A DNA stretch of 32,835 nucleotides from Planctomycetales bacterium (GTDB taxonomy: Bacteria > Planctomycetota > Phycisphaerae > Sedimentisphaerales > Anaerohalosphaeraceae), in the NCBI GenBank assembly GCA_022615575.1, contig JAKEGM010000123.1:1-32835 (forward strand), read 5' to 3'. Within the stretch, counting starts at the first letter, position 1. The number at the start of each line of letters is the position of its first letter. Of the stretch, positions 1-9,215 are shown in pieces. Made by a program: the position numbers and the translations under genes. The notes under the pieces are model-generated. The model was not told the origin of the DNA and made no database searches. It worked only from the letters and a program-made list of their open reading frames with translations.

Positions 1-942
1 ACTGTCAAGGACATCCTGGGTATGGTTCGGGTCGCAGCAGATGTAACTGTAAAACACACCCGTCCCATCCATGGATTCGCACTGCATCACGGCTGTTTCG
101 GCAATGGCCGGTTCCGTCAAAGCCCAGTAGTAGCGGGAACCGCTGTCGTCGCCGAGAATCATTCCCAGCAGCGATGCCGCATGCCGGCGGGGGTCCTGCA
201 TCGAGACCGCCGGACTCAGCAGGCAAATATGCTGGCGGGCCAGATTGGGGTTGGTTTGGCTTTTCTTCTTAAAAGTGCCTTTAAAGTCGCTCAATTCACG
301 ATGCGTTTTTACCGATTGCCAGCCCCCGCATTTCTGTTCGGCCAGGCGGCAAAGGGCGTCAAAATCAAAGTTGCCGCAGCATGTCAGCACCATATTGTTG
401 GGGGCATAACGCTGGGCGAAATAGGACCGCATCTGTTCGGCAGCCAGTGCGCCAATCGTGTCATTGGTCCCCAGCACGCTGTTGCCGCAAGGATGCTTGC
501 CGAAATGCTGCGCCCGGCCCTGATCCATCACCTCAAACTGCGGCAAATCCTTGTACATCGCGATTTCTTCGAGAATGACGTTCTTTTCGAGGGTAAAATC
601 GTCATCCCGAAGCGACGGCCGCATCAGCTGCGTCCACAGGTCTGCAACGGCATTGAGGTATTCCGGCAGCACCGCCGCATAATACACCGTGTTTTCCTCG
701 CTGGTAAAGGCGTTGAACTTGGCGCCGAGGCGATCAAACGCCTCATTGACCTCCAAGGCCGAAAGAGCCGGCGTTCCCTTGAAGACCATGTGCTCAAGGA
801 AATGGGAAACGCCGCTGATGGCGGCCATTTCGTCGCGGGCACCGGTGCGCACAAAAAAACCAACCGCCGCCGACTGGGCCGCCGGATTTACTTCTCCGAT
901 AATTGTCAGGCCATTTTGAAGATGGCGATGTTTGAATTCCAT
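1..942 (-). CDS. M16 family zinc peptidase, catalytic subunit (3' end cut by window edge)
   Basis: The ORF track shows only plus-strand shadows here; the real gene is on the minus strand and runs off the left edge, so its C-terminal ~100 residues are missing. The 314 visible codons start at ATG 942, behind TAAGGA, where the upstream gene's stop overlaps the ribosome site. The inverted zinc motif HFLEH lies at residues 47-51, and the third ligand is expected in the EE pair near residue 125 (LEEIAMYKD). These are hallmarks of M16B peptidases (insulinase/processing-peptidase type), which degrade peptides in a clamshell chamber. The next gene upstream encodes a paralogue without the zinc motif, so the two probably form an active/inactive heterodimer. 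No signal peptide is visible. Family assignment is sure; the substrate is unknown. Confidence 0.93.
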   Translation of the reverse strand, partial: MEFKHRHLQNGLTIIGEVNPAAQSAAVGFFVRTGARDEMAAISGVSHFLEHMVFKGTPALSALEVNEAFDRLGAKFNAFTSEENTVYYAAVLPEYLNAVADLWTQLMRPSLRDDDFTLEKNVILEEIAMYKDLPQFEVMDQGRAQHFGKHPCGNSVLGTNDTIGALAAEQMRSYFAQRYAPNNMVLTCCGNFDFDALCRLAEQKCGGWQSVKTHRELSDFKGTFKKKSQTNPNLARQHICLLSPAVSMQDPRRHAASLLGMILGDDSGSRYYWALTEPAIAETAVMQCESMDGTGVFYSYICCDPNHTQDVLDS

Positions 943-959
943 AATCCGATTCGTTTTCC

Positions 960-2186
960 TTAGACCGTTATCGCCCGCGGGCCGATGGTTACTGTTGTGA
1001 AGCGTTCAAAGGGGTGGCCCCGCAAAAAAGCGAGAATGCCGTTTGTGTTCATGGCTTCAATTTTTTCGCGAATTTCATCAAGTTCGCGGACCCGGCCCAG
1101 CAGGAAATAATCGGAGGAGATTCCCGCTGCGCGGGCGCTGGTCGATTCGCTCTGCATAATCAGCGATGTTTTCAATCCGACCCTGGCCCGCTGCAGTTCA
1201 TCTTCCGTGATGCCGTCTTTAAGCCGGCGGAATTGTTCCAATACCACATCCACCGTCTCCTGTACTTTGTCCGGGGTGGTTCCCGCATAACAGGAAATCC
1301 CCGCAAAATCCCGGAGGGCTTTGTAACTGGCTCCCACGGCATAACACAGGCCGCGTTTTTCACGCACTTCCGTAAAAAGCCGGCTGCTCATGCTGCCCGA
1401 CAGGACAGAAACCGCCGCCGCCACCTCATAAAAATGCGGGGACGATGCGGGGGGGGCTTCCGTCATCAATCCGATATGCACTTGGGCGCCGTCGGTCTGT
1501 ACATGCGTATAGGCCTGCCCGCGCGGCACTGCCGCCGTCGCGGAAAGCCCTTGCGCAGCGGCCGATTCGAACAATACCTCCATCTGTTTGCAGACCGCAT
1601 CGAAATCATACCGGCCGCAAATCGAAAAAATCACGCGTGAAGGGTCAAAAATCGAGCGGGCGATGGCGGCTGTTTTTTCCGCCGTCAGCGCTCCAAGCTC
1701 GTCCGCTTTGCCGACGGCCGGACGTCCGAAAGGATCGGGATAAAACTGTTCGTACAGCAGAATCATGGTCTTCTGGCGGGGGTCGTCATCCAGTCCCGCC
1801 AGATCCGCCAGCGCAAGCTGCCGCGACGGCTCAAACTGATCGGCGGCCAGTTGCGGCCGTAAAATAATATCCGCAAACAACGCCAGCGTCTTCGACAGAT
1901 TGCCCGCCTCCAGGGAGGCGCTGAGCGAAAGATGATGCGATGACAGGGAGGCGTTTCGGTGGATACCCAGCCCATCCAGGGCTTCGACCAGTTGCCGGCT
2001 GCCGCGGTTTCCCGCCCCGCGGAACAGCCAGTCGCAGATTACTTCTCCGGCCCCGCAGCAGCCGTCCGGCAGCAGAGCCGCTCCGGCCGGAAGCAAAAAA
2101 TGAAACGAAACCGAATGCACCTGCTCCATCCGTTCGCCGAGCAGGATCATTCCGTTTTTAAACCGATAGCTGTCCAGTGTCTTCAT
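960..2186 (-). CDS. M16 family peptidase-like protein, non-catalytic subunit
   Basis: 408 aa, the usual length for an M16B subunit. The N-terminal part aligns in layout with its downstream neighbour (KNGMILLGE, then a stretch around AGEVICDWLFRG), but the HxxEH zinc motif is absent, so it cannot be a metalloprotease by itself. The C-terminal half keeps the REKRGLCYAVGASY segment, which matches the Arg/Tyr substrate-binding motif that inactive partner subunits of M16B heterodimers contribute. It sits 17 bp upstream of the catalytic M16 gene and 36 bp downstream of smc on the same strand, so all are probably one transcript. ATG 2186 has only a weak upstream purine stretch (AGGATAAAAATCCT, itself a small hairpin). 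The role is inferred from pairing and motif loss. Confidence 0.9.
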   Translation of the reverse strand: MKTLDSYRFKNGMILLGERMEQVHSVSFHFLLPAGAALLPDGCCGAGEVICDWLFRGAGNRGSRQLVEALDGLGIHRNASLSSHHLSLSASLEAGNLSKTLALFADIILRPQLAADQFEPSRQLALADLAGLDDDPRQKTMILLYEQFYPDPFGRPAVGKADELGALTAEKTAAIARSIFDPSRVIFSICGRYDFDAVCKQMEVLFESAAAQGLSATAAVPRGQAYTHVQTDGAQVHIGLMTEAPPASSPHFYEVAAAVSVLSGSMSSRLFTEVREKRGLCYAVGASYKALRDFAGISCYAGTTPDKVQETVDVVLEQFRRLKDGITEDELQRARVGLKTSLIMQSESTSARAAGISSDYFLLGRVRELDEIREKIEAMNTNGILAFLRGHPFERFTTVTIGPRAITV

Positions 2187-2222
2187 CGTTTCTGCACAAG
2201 AGGATTTTTATCCTGCTCTGTT

Positions 2223-5200
2223 TTATGCCACGGCGGCTTCGGTGTCCGCCTGGGCGTCTTCAAACTGCACGCTGATCTTTTTGCTGACGCCCTGTGTCTG
2301 CATTGTGATGCCGTACAGCACATCGGCAATGCTCATCGTCCGCTTGGAGTGCGTGATGATAACAAACTGCGACTGTTTCTGGAAGTCCTGCACAATCAGG
2401 TTAAACCGTTCATTGTTCGCCTCATCCAGGGCCGCATCCACTTCGTCCAGCACACAGAAGGGCGACGGCTTGGTCTGGAAGACCGCAAACAGCAGGGCAA
2501 TGGCAGTCATGGTTTTTTCGCCGCCGCTCAACAAGCTGATAGTGCGGGTTTCCTTGCCGGGGGGACGGGCCATGATTTCGATGCCGCTTTCCAGCACGTC
2601 GTCCGGCGTTTCCAATAGAATATCCGCCTTTCCGCCGCCAAAGAGCTTGCGGAACAACTGCTGGAAGTTCTGGCGAATCTGTTCAAAGGTTACCGCAAAC
2701 TTATCGCGGCTTTCCTTGTTGATACGCTCAATCAGCTGTTCCAATTGATGCTTGCTTTGATGGAGGTCTTCCACCTGGGCGGTCAGGAATTCATTGCGGT
2801 CTTCAAGGTCCTTCTGCTGGTCAATCGCATCCACATTGACATTGCCCAGTCGCTCAATCTTGCCGCGGAGGTCGGCGATCTGCTCCCTGACCTGCTCCCA
2901 GTCCACATCCGTCTGCTGAAAGTTTTCGTAGGCGTGAGCCAGTTCGATTTGGAGTTCTTCCCGCACGCGCAGCGTCAGGTCTTCATCCTTGACGGTCAGC
3001 TGGCTCAGTTCCAGGTCAAGCTGATGGAGCTGCTGTTCAATCTCGCTCTGGCGTGCCTGATGCACCCGAAGTTCTTCCTGATTCCGATCCCGCTGTACCT
3101 TCATTTGACGGGCTTTGCCGTGCAGTTCGACACTGTGTTTGTGGGCCTGTTCTTTTTCGAGATACAGCTCCGACAAACGCGACTCCGTCGCCAAAATGGT
3201 TCGCTCGGTCTGCACCGTCTGTTCCTCGCAGCCGACCGCTTCCGTGCGGGCGGACTCAATGCCCATGCGCCCGTGAAGAAGCTGGCTCTGGAGCGAGGCA
3301 ATTTGCTGGCGGATCGATGTCTGCCGCTCGTAAATCTGTCCGACCTGCACCTTCAGATTGGTTAGTTCCTCGCTGTGCTGCTGCTGGGCTTGACGCTGTT
3401 CTTCATAGCGGCTGGAAAGCTGCCGGATACGCTCATTCCGCTGGCGGTTAACTTCTTCCAGTTCATCCAATTTCTGGCGCGAAGTATGTTCTTTGCGGAC
3501 CGATTGCTGAATTTCTTCTTCGAGCTGATCGATTTCACCGGCGATCACGGGCTGTTCCTGTTTGAGCCGGCTGATGTTGTCTTCCAGAAGCCGCAGACGG
3601 GACTGGGCGTCCACCCGCTCGGTGTTGGCTTCATAAATACTCGTGCGCAATTCCTGGCAAAGCGTTGTCAGATGTTCCGTTTTATGGCCGGTTTCTTCCA
3701 GCAGAACATCCTTGTCGTGAATGCGTCCGCCGAGTTCTTCCAGTTCGGCCTGCAATTGCCCAAGGCGGCTCTTGCGGGAGATTAACCCCGTCTTTTTGCC
3801 GACCGGCCCCACGTGCAGCAGGCAGCCGCCGGAAAAGAGCTGTCCTGCCGGCGTAACATACCGATAGGCAGCGTCGTCATGCTGCCCGGAAAGCCCGATC
3901 GCCGCCTCTATCGAATCGACAAGGATTACATGCCCCAGCAAACTCCAGACCAGCGGGCCGAAACGGCTGTCGTAACGTACAAATTCGACCAGTCGCCCCA
4001 GAACACCGGGACTCTGCGAAATATCCGCCGCATCGCGAAACGGCGGGATACGATCCATGCAGATGACGCGAATGCGCCCGTCCAGTTTATCGTGCAGGGC
4101 TGTGTCATTCAGAAAGTCGCCGGTGCTGTTAATCAGCAGGGCATCCGTCAGCCCTTCCAGCGCGGCCTCTGCCGCCGCCGCATAAGCCGGCTCGGCGATA
4201 ACCACGTCCGCCACAATGCCCTCAACATACGGACGCTTTTCGGTTTCGGAATTCAAAATCTCAATGAGGGTCTGATTGAGTCCCTGCCGCCGCGCCTCCA
4301 TATCACTGAGTACATTATACTCGCTGGCAACCGCGCTGCGGCGCTCCTTGTCTGCGGCCAATTGCTCCAAAAGACGGCTGCGTGCATCGCCGATGGCCTC
4401 CGTCTCGGCGCGCTTAACGTCCAGGGTGTTCTGCAAGTCCGAAAGAACCCCTTGAACATCCTCCAGTTTCGCCTGCTGCTGGGCTTTTTCCGTCAGCCAC
4501 CGCGCAAGCTGCAATTCGGTTTCTTCCGCTTTTCCCGACAATCGTGTTTTTCGGCCCGCCAGATTGTCGCGGTAGCTGCTCAAACTCTGTATTTCGTTGT
4601 GAAGCTGCGCCGTCCGGCGGACAATGTCGATAATTCCGGATTTTTCATCTTCCAGCTGTGCCTCAAGTTCCGTACAGCGGGTGTTAATCTCGCCGATGGT
4701 CTGTTCGGCCTGACGAAGCTGGCGGGCTTTTGTGTCGGAAAGCTGCTCAACGTCCTGCAGGGTCGTTTGACACGTTCCCAACTGAACCGAAAGCTGGCGG
4801 GTCTGTTCCATCAACTGGGCAATTTGCTCCGTGGCGTTTTTTTTCCGCTCTAGCAGTTCTTTGATTCGGTTATTCAAAAACCCGATACGGTCATGGTGCT
4901 GTTCGATGCGGCTGCGCGCCGAAATCAGCGTTCCGTCCCAGCGGTTGATTTGGCTGTCCGTTTCCATCATCTCGGTGGACAGCTGGCTGACGGCCGCATC
5001 GCAGCGGGCCACTGCGGCGGCTGTTTGGCCGAACTGGTCCTTCCAGCCCGCCAGAGCGGTCTGTTTTTGTTTTCGCTGCGTTACGATGCGGTCGTATTCG
5101 GCCAGCGAAAAATTAACGCGCAGCTCCTTCAGCTGTTCGCTGTATTCCAGATAACTGCGGGCTTTGCCCGCCTGCAGCTTGATGCTGCGGAGCTGCTTTT

Positions 5201-5792
5201 GGACTTCCCCGACAATATCCGCCAGACGCAGCAGGTTTTGCTCCGTGCGTTCCAGTTTCCGCAGGGCCTCTTTCTTATGGGCCTTGTACTTGCTGATGCC
5301 CGCCGCCTCTTCAAAAATGACGCGTCGATCCTGCGTGGAGGCCTTGAGCAACTGGTCAATCTGCCCCTGTTCAATAATCGAATAGGCGCTGACCCCGATA
5401 CCCGTGTCCATAAACAGTTCCCGAATATCCTTCAGGCGGCAGGATTTGCCGTTGATCAAATAATCGCTTTCGCCGCTGCGAAAGAGTCGCCGGGAGATTT
5501 GCAGTTCATCCTGCTCGAGGTTCAGCCCCCGAACATCGGAAAAGCTCAGCGAAACCTCCGCCATGCCGCTGGGCTTGCGGCTGCTGGAACCGCTGAAAAT
5601 CACATCGGCCATTTGACCGCTGCGCAAGCTTTTAGGGCTTTGGTTCCCCAAAACCCACCTAAGTGCATCCACAACATTGCTTTTCCCGCATCCGTTCGGT
5701 CCCACAATGGCCGTGATGGGGTGGCTGATTTTCAGTTCCGTTTTATCAGCAAAGCTCTTAAATCCGTTTATTGTGATCTTCTCAAGTTTCAT
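2223..5792 (-). CDS. smc: Chromosome segregation protein SMC
   Basis: 1189 aa, typical for bacterial SMC, the ATPase that forms a V-shaped dimer with ScpAB and extrudes DNA loops in the nucleoid. Walker A (GPNGCGKSN) is at residues 31-39. Long Gln/Glu-rich coiled-coil arms flank a hinge around residues 510-680. The C-terminal head has the ABC signature LSGGEKT near residue 1088 and Walker B (CVLDEVDAAL) near 1112. The ORF track begins at a TTG four codons earlier; ATG 5792 is preferred because GAGGG lies just upstream and the protein then begins MKLEKITINGF as the family does. It follows the FlgI-like gene by 45 bp and precedes the M16 pair. No scpA or scpB is adjacent. Confidence 0.97.
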   Translation of the reverse strand: MKLEKITINGFKSFADKTELKISHPITAIVGPNGCGKSNVVDALRWVLGNQSPKSLRSGQMADVIFSGSSSRKPSGMAEVSLSFSDVRGLNLEQDELQISRRLFRSGESDYLINGKSCRLKDIRELFMDTGIGVSAYSIIEQGQIDQLLKASTQDRRVIFEEAAGISKYKAHKKEALRKLERTEQNLLRLADIVGEVQKQLRSIKLQAGKARSYLEYSEQLKELRVNFSLAEYDRIVTQRKQKQTALAGWKDQFGQTAAAVARCDAAVSQLSTEMMETDSQINRWDGTLISARSRIEQHHDRIGFLNNRIKELLERKKNATEQIAQLMEQTRQLSVQLGTCQTTLQDVEQLSDTKARQLRQAEQTIGEINTRCTELEAQLEDEKSGIIDIVRRTAQLHNEIQSLSSYRDNLAGRKTRLSGKAEETELQLARWLTEKAQQQAKLEDVQGVLSDLQNTLDVKRAETEAIGDARSRLLEQLAADKERRSAVASEYNVLSDMEARRQGLNQTLIEILNSETEKRPYVEGIVADVVIAEPAYAAAAEAALEGLTDALLINSTGDFLNDTALHDKLDGRIRVICMDRIPPFRDAADISQSPGVLGRLVEFVRYDSRFGPLVWSLLGHVILVDSIEAAIGLSGQHDDAAYRYVTPAGQLFSGGCLLHVGPVGKKTGLISRKSRLGQLQAELEELGGRIHDKDVLLEETGHKTEHLTTLCQELRTSIYEANTERVDAQSRLRLLEDNISRLKQEQPVIAGEIDQLEEEIQQSVRKEHTSRQKLDELEEVNRQRNERIRQLSSRYEEQRQAQQQHSEELTNLKVQVGQIYERQTSIRQQIASLQSQLLHGRMGIESARTEAVGCEEQTVQTERTILATESRLSELYLEKEQAHKHSVELHGKARQMKVQRDRNQEELRVHQARQSEIEQQLHQLDLELSQLTVKDEDLTLRVREELQIELAHAYENFQQTDVDWEQVREQIADLRGKIERLGNVNVDAIDQQKDLEDRNEFLTAQVEDLHQSKHQLEQLIERINKESRDKFAVTFEQIRQNFQQLFRKLFGGGKADILLETPDDVLESGIEIMARPPGKETRTISLLSGGEKTMTAIALLFAVFQTKPSPFCVLDEVDAALDEANNERFNLIVQDFQKQSQFVIITHSKRTMSIADVLYGITMQTQGVSKKISVQFEDAQADTEAAVA

Positions 5793-5837
5793 ACAAACCC
5801 TCAAACCTCGGTTTTAATTGATTAGGCCGTTCCTCTA

Positions 5838-7490
5838 TTATCGGCCGATAACCGGTAAATTCTGCAAAACCTGATCCTTCACGGGCTCCGGCCCTGTAAT
5901 AAATTGTGCCTTAATGGCCTCCTGGCCACACATTTTCCGCAGAATATGGACAATTTCTGCATACGGAACGGCCAATCCCGGACGGGGCGTCGATGAATCC
6001 TTGACGTCCGGCACTTCCCCCAGCGTTTGTATCAAATTTCCCACTTCATAGCCCGCATACAGCGGTCCGACCACTCGCGGCCGAAGGGGATGCTTGCGCG
6101 ACACTGAAATATATTTGTCATTCGCCTGAGCATTGATGGTAATAGCGTCGTTATCTGACTGGACAAAGATATTTTTTTCACAATAAAGCGGAGAGCCAAA
6201 CAGGATAATTCGTGGCGATAACTGCTGATAGACATAAACGGCCTTGGGGCCGCCGCAGGTTACCCTGTCCACCACGAAGGAACCCTTGGCGATAATCGTT
6301 CGAGAAATCTCCGGACTGTTGAGGCGTCCCAGCATTTCGTAGGCGGCCAGTCGGACCGGCGTGTTGGGGTCGTTTAGGGCGTTCAGCAGCATAGGACGGG
6401 CATCGTCGCGTTTTGCGTTTTGACCAACGGTGAGGATGGCTTCAATGCGATAAGGACTGGCGGTATCTAAAATGACCTTTCTCATCACAGGCAGGGGACG
6501 GTTGTCGCCGATATTCAACATACAGCGGGCGGCATAAAATCGAACGTCTGGATCAGGATGGTCCAGCAGTTTTGCCAAATTATCGAGCGCTGGTTTGCCA
6601 ATCCCTTCCAGAGCGATTTCGGCCGATTCTTTGTCCGTTTCTGTCGTAAGCCGCTGAATCAGGGTTTGTGTATATTCATCCTGAATTTGCAGATTGTCCG
6701 CAAGAATAAGGGTTGAGACCATTTTTAGAAACCGCTGTTTTTGCCCGATGTATCGAGCCGGAAAATAGAGGGTGCATTCCGCCGCGGATGTGGGGATCGC
6801 GGTTTTGGGGCCGAATCGTTCATTAATCCGATTGCGAATGGCATTGGCCGCGACGAAATTCGGCGCGTTAAGGATTAGTTTGACAAACCCTTCTTCCGTT
6901 GAACGCCCGCCTCCCAGAATATACCACTCTCGGGTTGAAGCATCGCCGGATGTTTTGGAAAAAACAGGGCCTTCTGCGGTTGCCAGGGTCTTGGAAAACT
7001 GGGTGAACTGTTCGACCCTCGCAAGGCGGCTCATTTCCTTCAGTTCTGCGGTATAAAGGTAGCCGCCGTCCAGCGAGGTGGTTTGGGTGCTTGAGAGAGG
7101 CCGCACAAACACATCAAAGCCGCTTTGAGGGGTTGCCAGCGGTGGTATCACCGCAACGATCTCAACCACGGCGGTATTCTGGCTTTCAATGAGAAGACGC
7201 GGATTAACCGCGCCTGCCTTCGGCACCTGCTTCCAGATATATTTTTCTAATTCTTCGCGAATGCTGGGGGGGCACTCCGCCGAACCCGTTCCCGCAAGAC
7301 CTACAACAAGCCCAATCCCGCGAACGGCTGTCGATTCTGTGGCCTGGTATGTGGCTATCGCGCCAATCGTGCTGCGAGGATCGACATCCTGCTGAGATAA
7401 ATCCGCCTTCGGCGCCGGCTGGCCGCACCCGAAAACAAACAGAACGGGCAGCAAAAACATATACCTGCTGAAATTGAATGACCGAGTCAT
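5838..7490 (-). CDS. FlgI-like lipoprotein with HEAT repeats
   Basis: 550 aa from ATG 7490 (AAAGGA seven bases upstream); the track's earlier start would bury the signal sequence. The N-terminus has a basic and hydrophobic stretch ending VFGC, a plausible though imperfect lipobox with Cys22. Residues ~40-250 resemble the flagellar P-ring protein FlgI: VRGIGLVVGLAGTG, then IPPLATPQSGFDVFV, SLDGGYLYTAEL, and an APNFVAANAIRNRIN repeat. Residues ~260-400 look like HEAT/PBS-type helical repeats (KLLDHPDPDVRFYAARCML; PNTPVRLAAYEMLGRL). The C-terminal ~150 residues are unrecognised. The FlgI C-terminal domain seems replaced, and no flagellar gene is nearby, so a P-ring role is unlikely; an envelope role is inferred. 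It heads an operon with smc and the M16 pair. Confidence 0.85.
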   Translation of the reverse strand: MTRSFNFSRYMFLLPVLFVFGCGQPAPKADLSQQDVDPRSTIGAIATYQATESTAVRGIGLVVGLAGTGSAECPPSIREELEKYIWKQVPKAGAVNPRLLIESQNTAVVEIVAVIPPLATPQSGFDVFVRPLSSTQTTSLDGGYLYTAELKEMSRLARVEQFTQFSKTLATAEGPVFSKTSGDASTREWYILGGGRSTEEGFVKLILNAPNFVAANAIRNRINERFGPKTAIPTSAAECTLYFPARYIGQKQRFLKMVSTLILADNLQIQDEYTQTLIQRLTTETDKESAEIALEGIGKPALDNLAKLLDHPDPDVRFYAARCMLNIGDNRPLPVMRKVILDTASPYRIEAILTVGQNAKRDDARPMLLNALNDPNTPVRLAAYEMLGRLNSPEISRTIIAKGSFVVDRVTCGGPKAVYVYQQLSPRIILFGSPLYCEKNIFVQSDNDAITINAQANDKYISVSRKHPLRPRVVGPLYAGYEVGNLIQTLGEVPDVKDSSTPRPGLAVPYAEIVHILRKMCGQEAIKAQFITGPEPVKDQVLQNLPVIGR

Positions 7491-7568
7491 CTGTTTATCC
7501 TTTCGATACCGCATGTGTTTACGCGGCATGAATGTACTGCATCCTGTCATGAAAAGTTTGCAGGCAAT

Positions 7569-7597
7569 ACGATATGAAAATTCCCATGAAACGTCAA
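7569..7597 (-). promoter_or_regulatory. Sigma70-type promoter for the FlgI-like/smc/M16 operon
   Basis: On the minus strand TTGACG (plus coordinates 7592-7597) is followed after 17 bases by TATCGT (7569-7574). It lies between the terminator of the upstream protease gene and the FlgI-like start, leaving an untranslated leader of about 75 bases. The match is 5/6 and 4/6 to consensus. Confidence 0.5.
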
Positions 7598-7615
7598 GGA
7601 TATTCTATCCATTGT

Positions 7616-7655
7616 GAAATAAAAAGCCGTAATCCACTATATATGGGCTACGGCT
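7616..7655 (-). terminator. Rho-independent terminator after the ClpP/NfeD-class protease gene
   Basis: On the minus strand AGCCGTA pairs with TACGGCT across a loop that can add a CCA/TGG pairing, followed directly by TTTTTATTT. It starts 25 bases after the stop codon at 7680, and separates the protease gene from the FlgI-like operon. Confidence 0.8.
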
Positions 7656-7679
7656 GGAAGTTCTTTGCAGCGAAAAGCG

Positions 7680-9215
7680 TTAGCGAACAGGGCGACCTGA
7701 TGGCTGCTGAGGAACATCCGGATAAACAGGTTGATAGCGGTACAGATTGTCCAGTTGCGAGGAGGCCGAATCCGTATTTTTTTGAAGCGTTTCCATCGGC
7801 AGTTCGGCAGGAAGCCCTCCCGGCCAGCGCTTGGCCAGGTTAATGACTCGGCGATATTCCGCAACGAGGTTCCGCAGAGAATCCGCAAGCTGCCTTTGGA
7901 CAATCTCAATGTTTGCCGTCGGTTCAACCGTTGTGATGCTTTCAATGCGGGGGTTTCGCGTCCGTGTGCCCTGGGTACGGTCGTCTCTCGCTGTGACCGG
8001 ATTCTGGTCGGTGTAACGGTTATAATTCAGCGGCGTTCGTTCGCCGCTTCGGCGACGGTACACCTGGCCCCCTCCCTGGATGACTTCGCGGGTCATCGTG
8101 CCGGTACGCAGTTGTTCATCCAACGCGATAAATTGCTCATCGAGCGTTGCGGTCTGTTCCTCGAGCCGTTCAATTGTTGCAAGACCCTGTGCGATATTGC
8201 GGCGGGCGGCCTGATACTGCTTGATAGTGTTGTCAATGCTGCCCATGGTGGTCACCTTGGCCCCGGCTAAACTCAAATCTGACAGGATTTCCGGAACAGA
8301 ACCGGCGATTTTGTCCGCCAATCCCACCGCAACGGCATCTTGCGGCGTCAAATTCAAAACAGCACCCACTATATTCTCCGCGGCGGGTTTCGAAGTCCCT
8401 GCCGAAGCGCCGGACAACCCTTCGGCCAGCGTGCGAACAATCGTCTGGGTCGGCTGACGGTCGCTTTTCTGGATGAATTGACGGCTGCCGTCGATATTGG
8501 TTACTTCGACCACGGAAAGACGCTTGTCCACCAGCGCACGGGCCGGCAGGGCGGGACGATGGTTTTGCTGAGCCAGGGTCGAGACATAGGTGTTGTACGT
8601 GGCCAGCGAATCTGGGCTATAGGTCGCGAGGTATTCTTCAAAGTTCGGTGCGGCGCCGGCAAATCCGGTCGCTGGTCCGACGGCGCCAATTCCGGCGCTG
8701 GGTGCAATATAAACTTTCTGACAGGCCAGGGCCAGTACCGCCGCCGAGGAAAATGCGCCGCCGTACGGTCCGCCGGAAATATGCGCCGCCGTGGGGCAGT
8801 TGGTCGTTTGCGAAAGGGCGGAGGCAATAATCGCCATATAGTCGCCGCGCCCGCCCGGAGAGTCAATCTGGACAATAATCGCCTGGGGGCCGGTGTTGGA
8901 GGCGTCAACAATGGCAGCGGCGATTTTTTCGGAAACGGTCTGTGACAGCAGAACTTCCGGCTGCATAATTTGAATCAGTACCACGCTGTCGCGTCGCCCC
9001 TTTGTGTCAATGGCCACCTCATAATCAGACAGGACAACCGACGTCAGTTTACTCGTTTCGCTGTTAAACACGAGCGTCTTGCCACCTGTGCTTCTCTGGG
9101 TTACAAATCCGGTAAAAACCTCCCCGGTCTCCTTGTGCTTAAATGTATCTGCCCAAACCACAGACGCGCAAACCCATAAAAGAATCCATCCGTACTGTTT
9201 GACACCTGCCTTCAT
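7680..9215 (-). CDS. Secreted ClpP/NfeD-class serine protease-like protein
   Basis: 511 aa. Residues 1-22 form a signal peptide ending near VVWAD, so the protein is exported. Residues ~75-260 form a ClpP/crotonase-fold protease domain of the NfeD/SppA class: VQIDSPGG at 116-122, then GGAFSSAAVLALACQKVYIAP, in which Ser156 (or 157) takes the nucleophile position, and a PARALVDK segment like those in NfeD proteases. Unlike full NfeD there is no C-terminal membrane bundle or OB domain. Instead a helical stretch (~300-360), an Arg-rich low-complexity part and a Pro-rich tail follow. ATG 9215 has a strong GGAGG six bases upstream. Its own terminator follows. Substrate unknown; in related proteases targets are membrane or lipoproteins. 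Confidence 0.82.
   Translation of the reverse strand: MKAGVKQYGWILLWVCASVVWADTFKHKETGEVFTGFVTQRSTGGKTLVFNSETSKLTSVVLSDYEVAIDTKGRRDSVVLIQIMQPEVLLSQTVSEKIAAAIVDASNTGPQAIIVQIDSPGGRGDYMAIIASALSQTTNCPTAAHISGGPYGGAFSSAAVLALACQKVYIAPSAGIGAVGPATGFAGAAPNFEEYLATYSPDSLATYNTYVSTLAQQNHRPALPARALVDKRLSVVEVTNIDGSRQFIQKSDRQPTQTIVRTLAEGLSGASAGTSKPAAENIVGAVLNLTPQDAVAVGLADKIAGSVPEILSDLSLAGAKVTTMGSIDNTIKQYQAARRNIAQGLATIERLEEQTATLDEQFIALDEQLRTGTMTREVIQGGGQVYRRRSGERTPLNYNRYTDQNPVTARDDRTQGTRTRNPRIESITTVEPTANIEIVQRQLADSLRNLVAEYRRVINLAKRWPGGLPAELPMETLQKNTDSASSQLDNLYRYQPVYPDVPQQPSGRPVR

Noticed and set aside
22-963. 313-codon plus-strand ORF at the left edge
   Set aside because: It is the shadow of the M16 peptidase gene, which reads cleanly on the minus strand with HFLEH.
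3813-4853. Long plus-strand ORFs across smc
   Set aside because: Antisense shadows of the coiled-coil coding region; no start signals or recognisable motifs.
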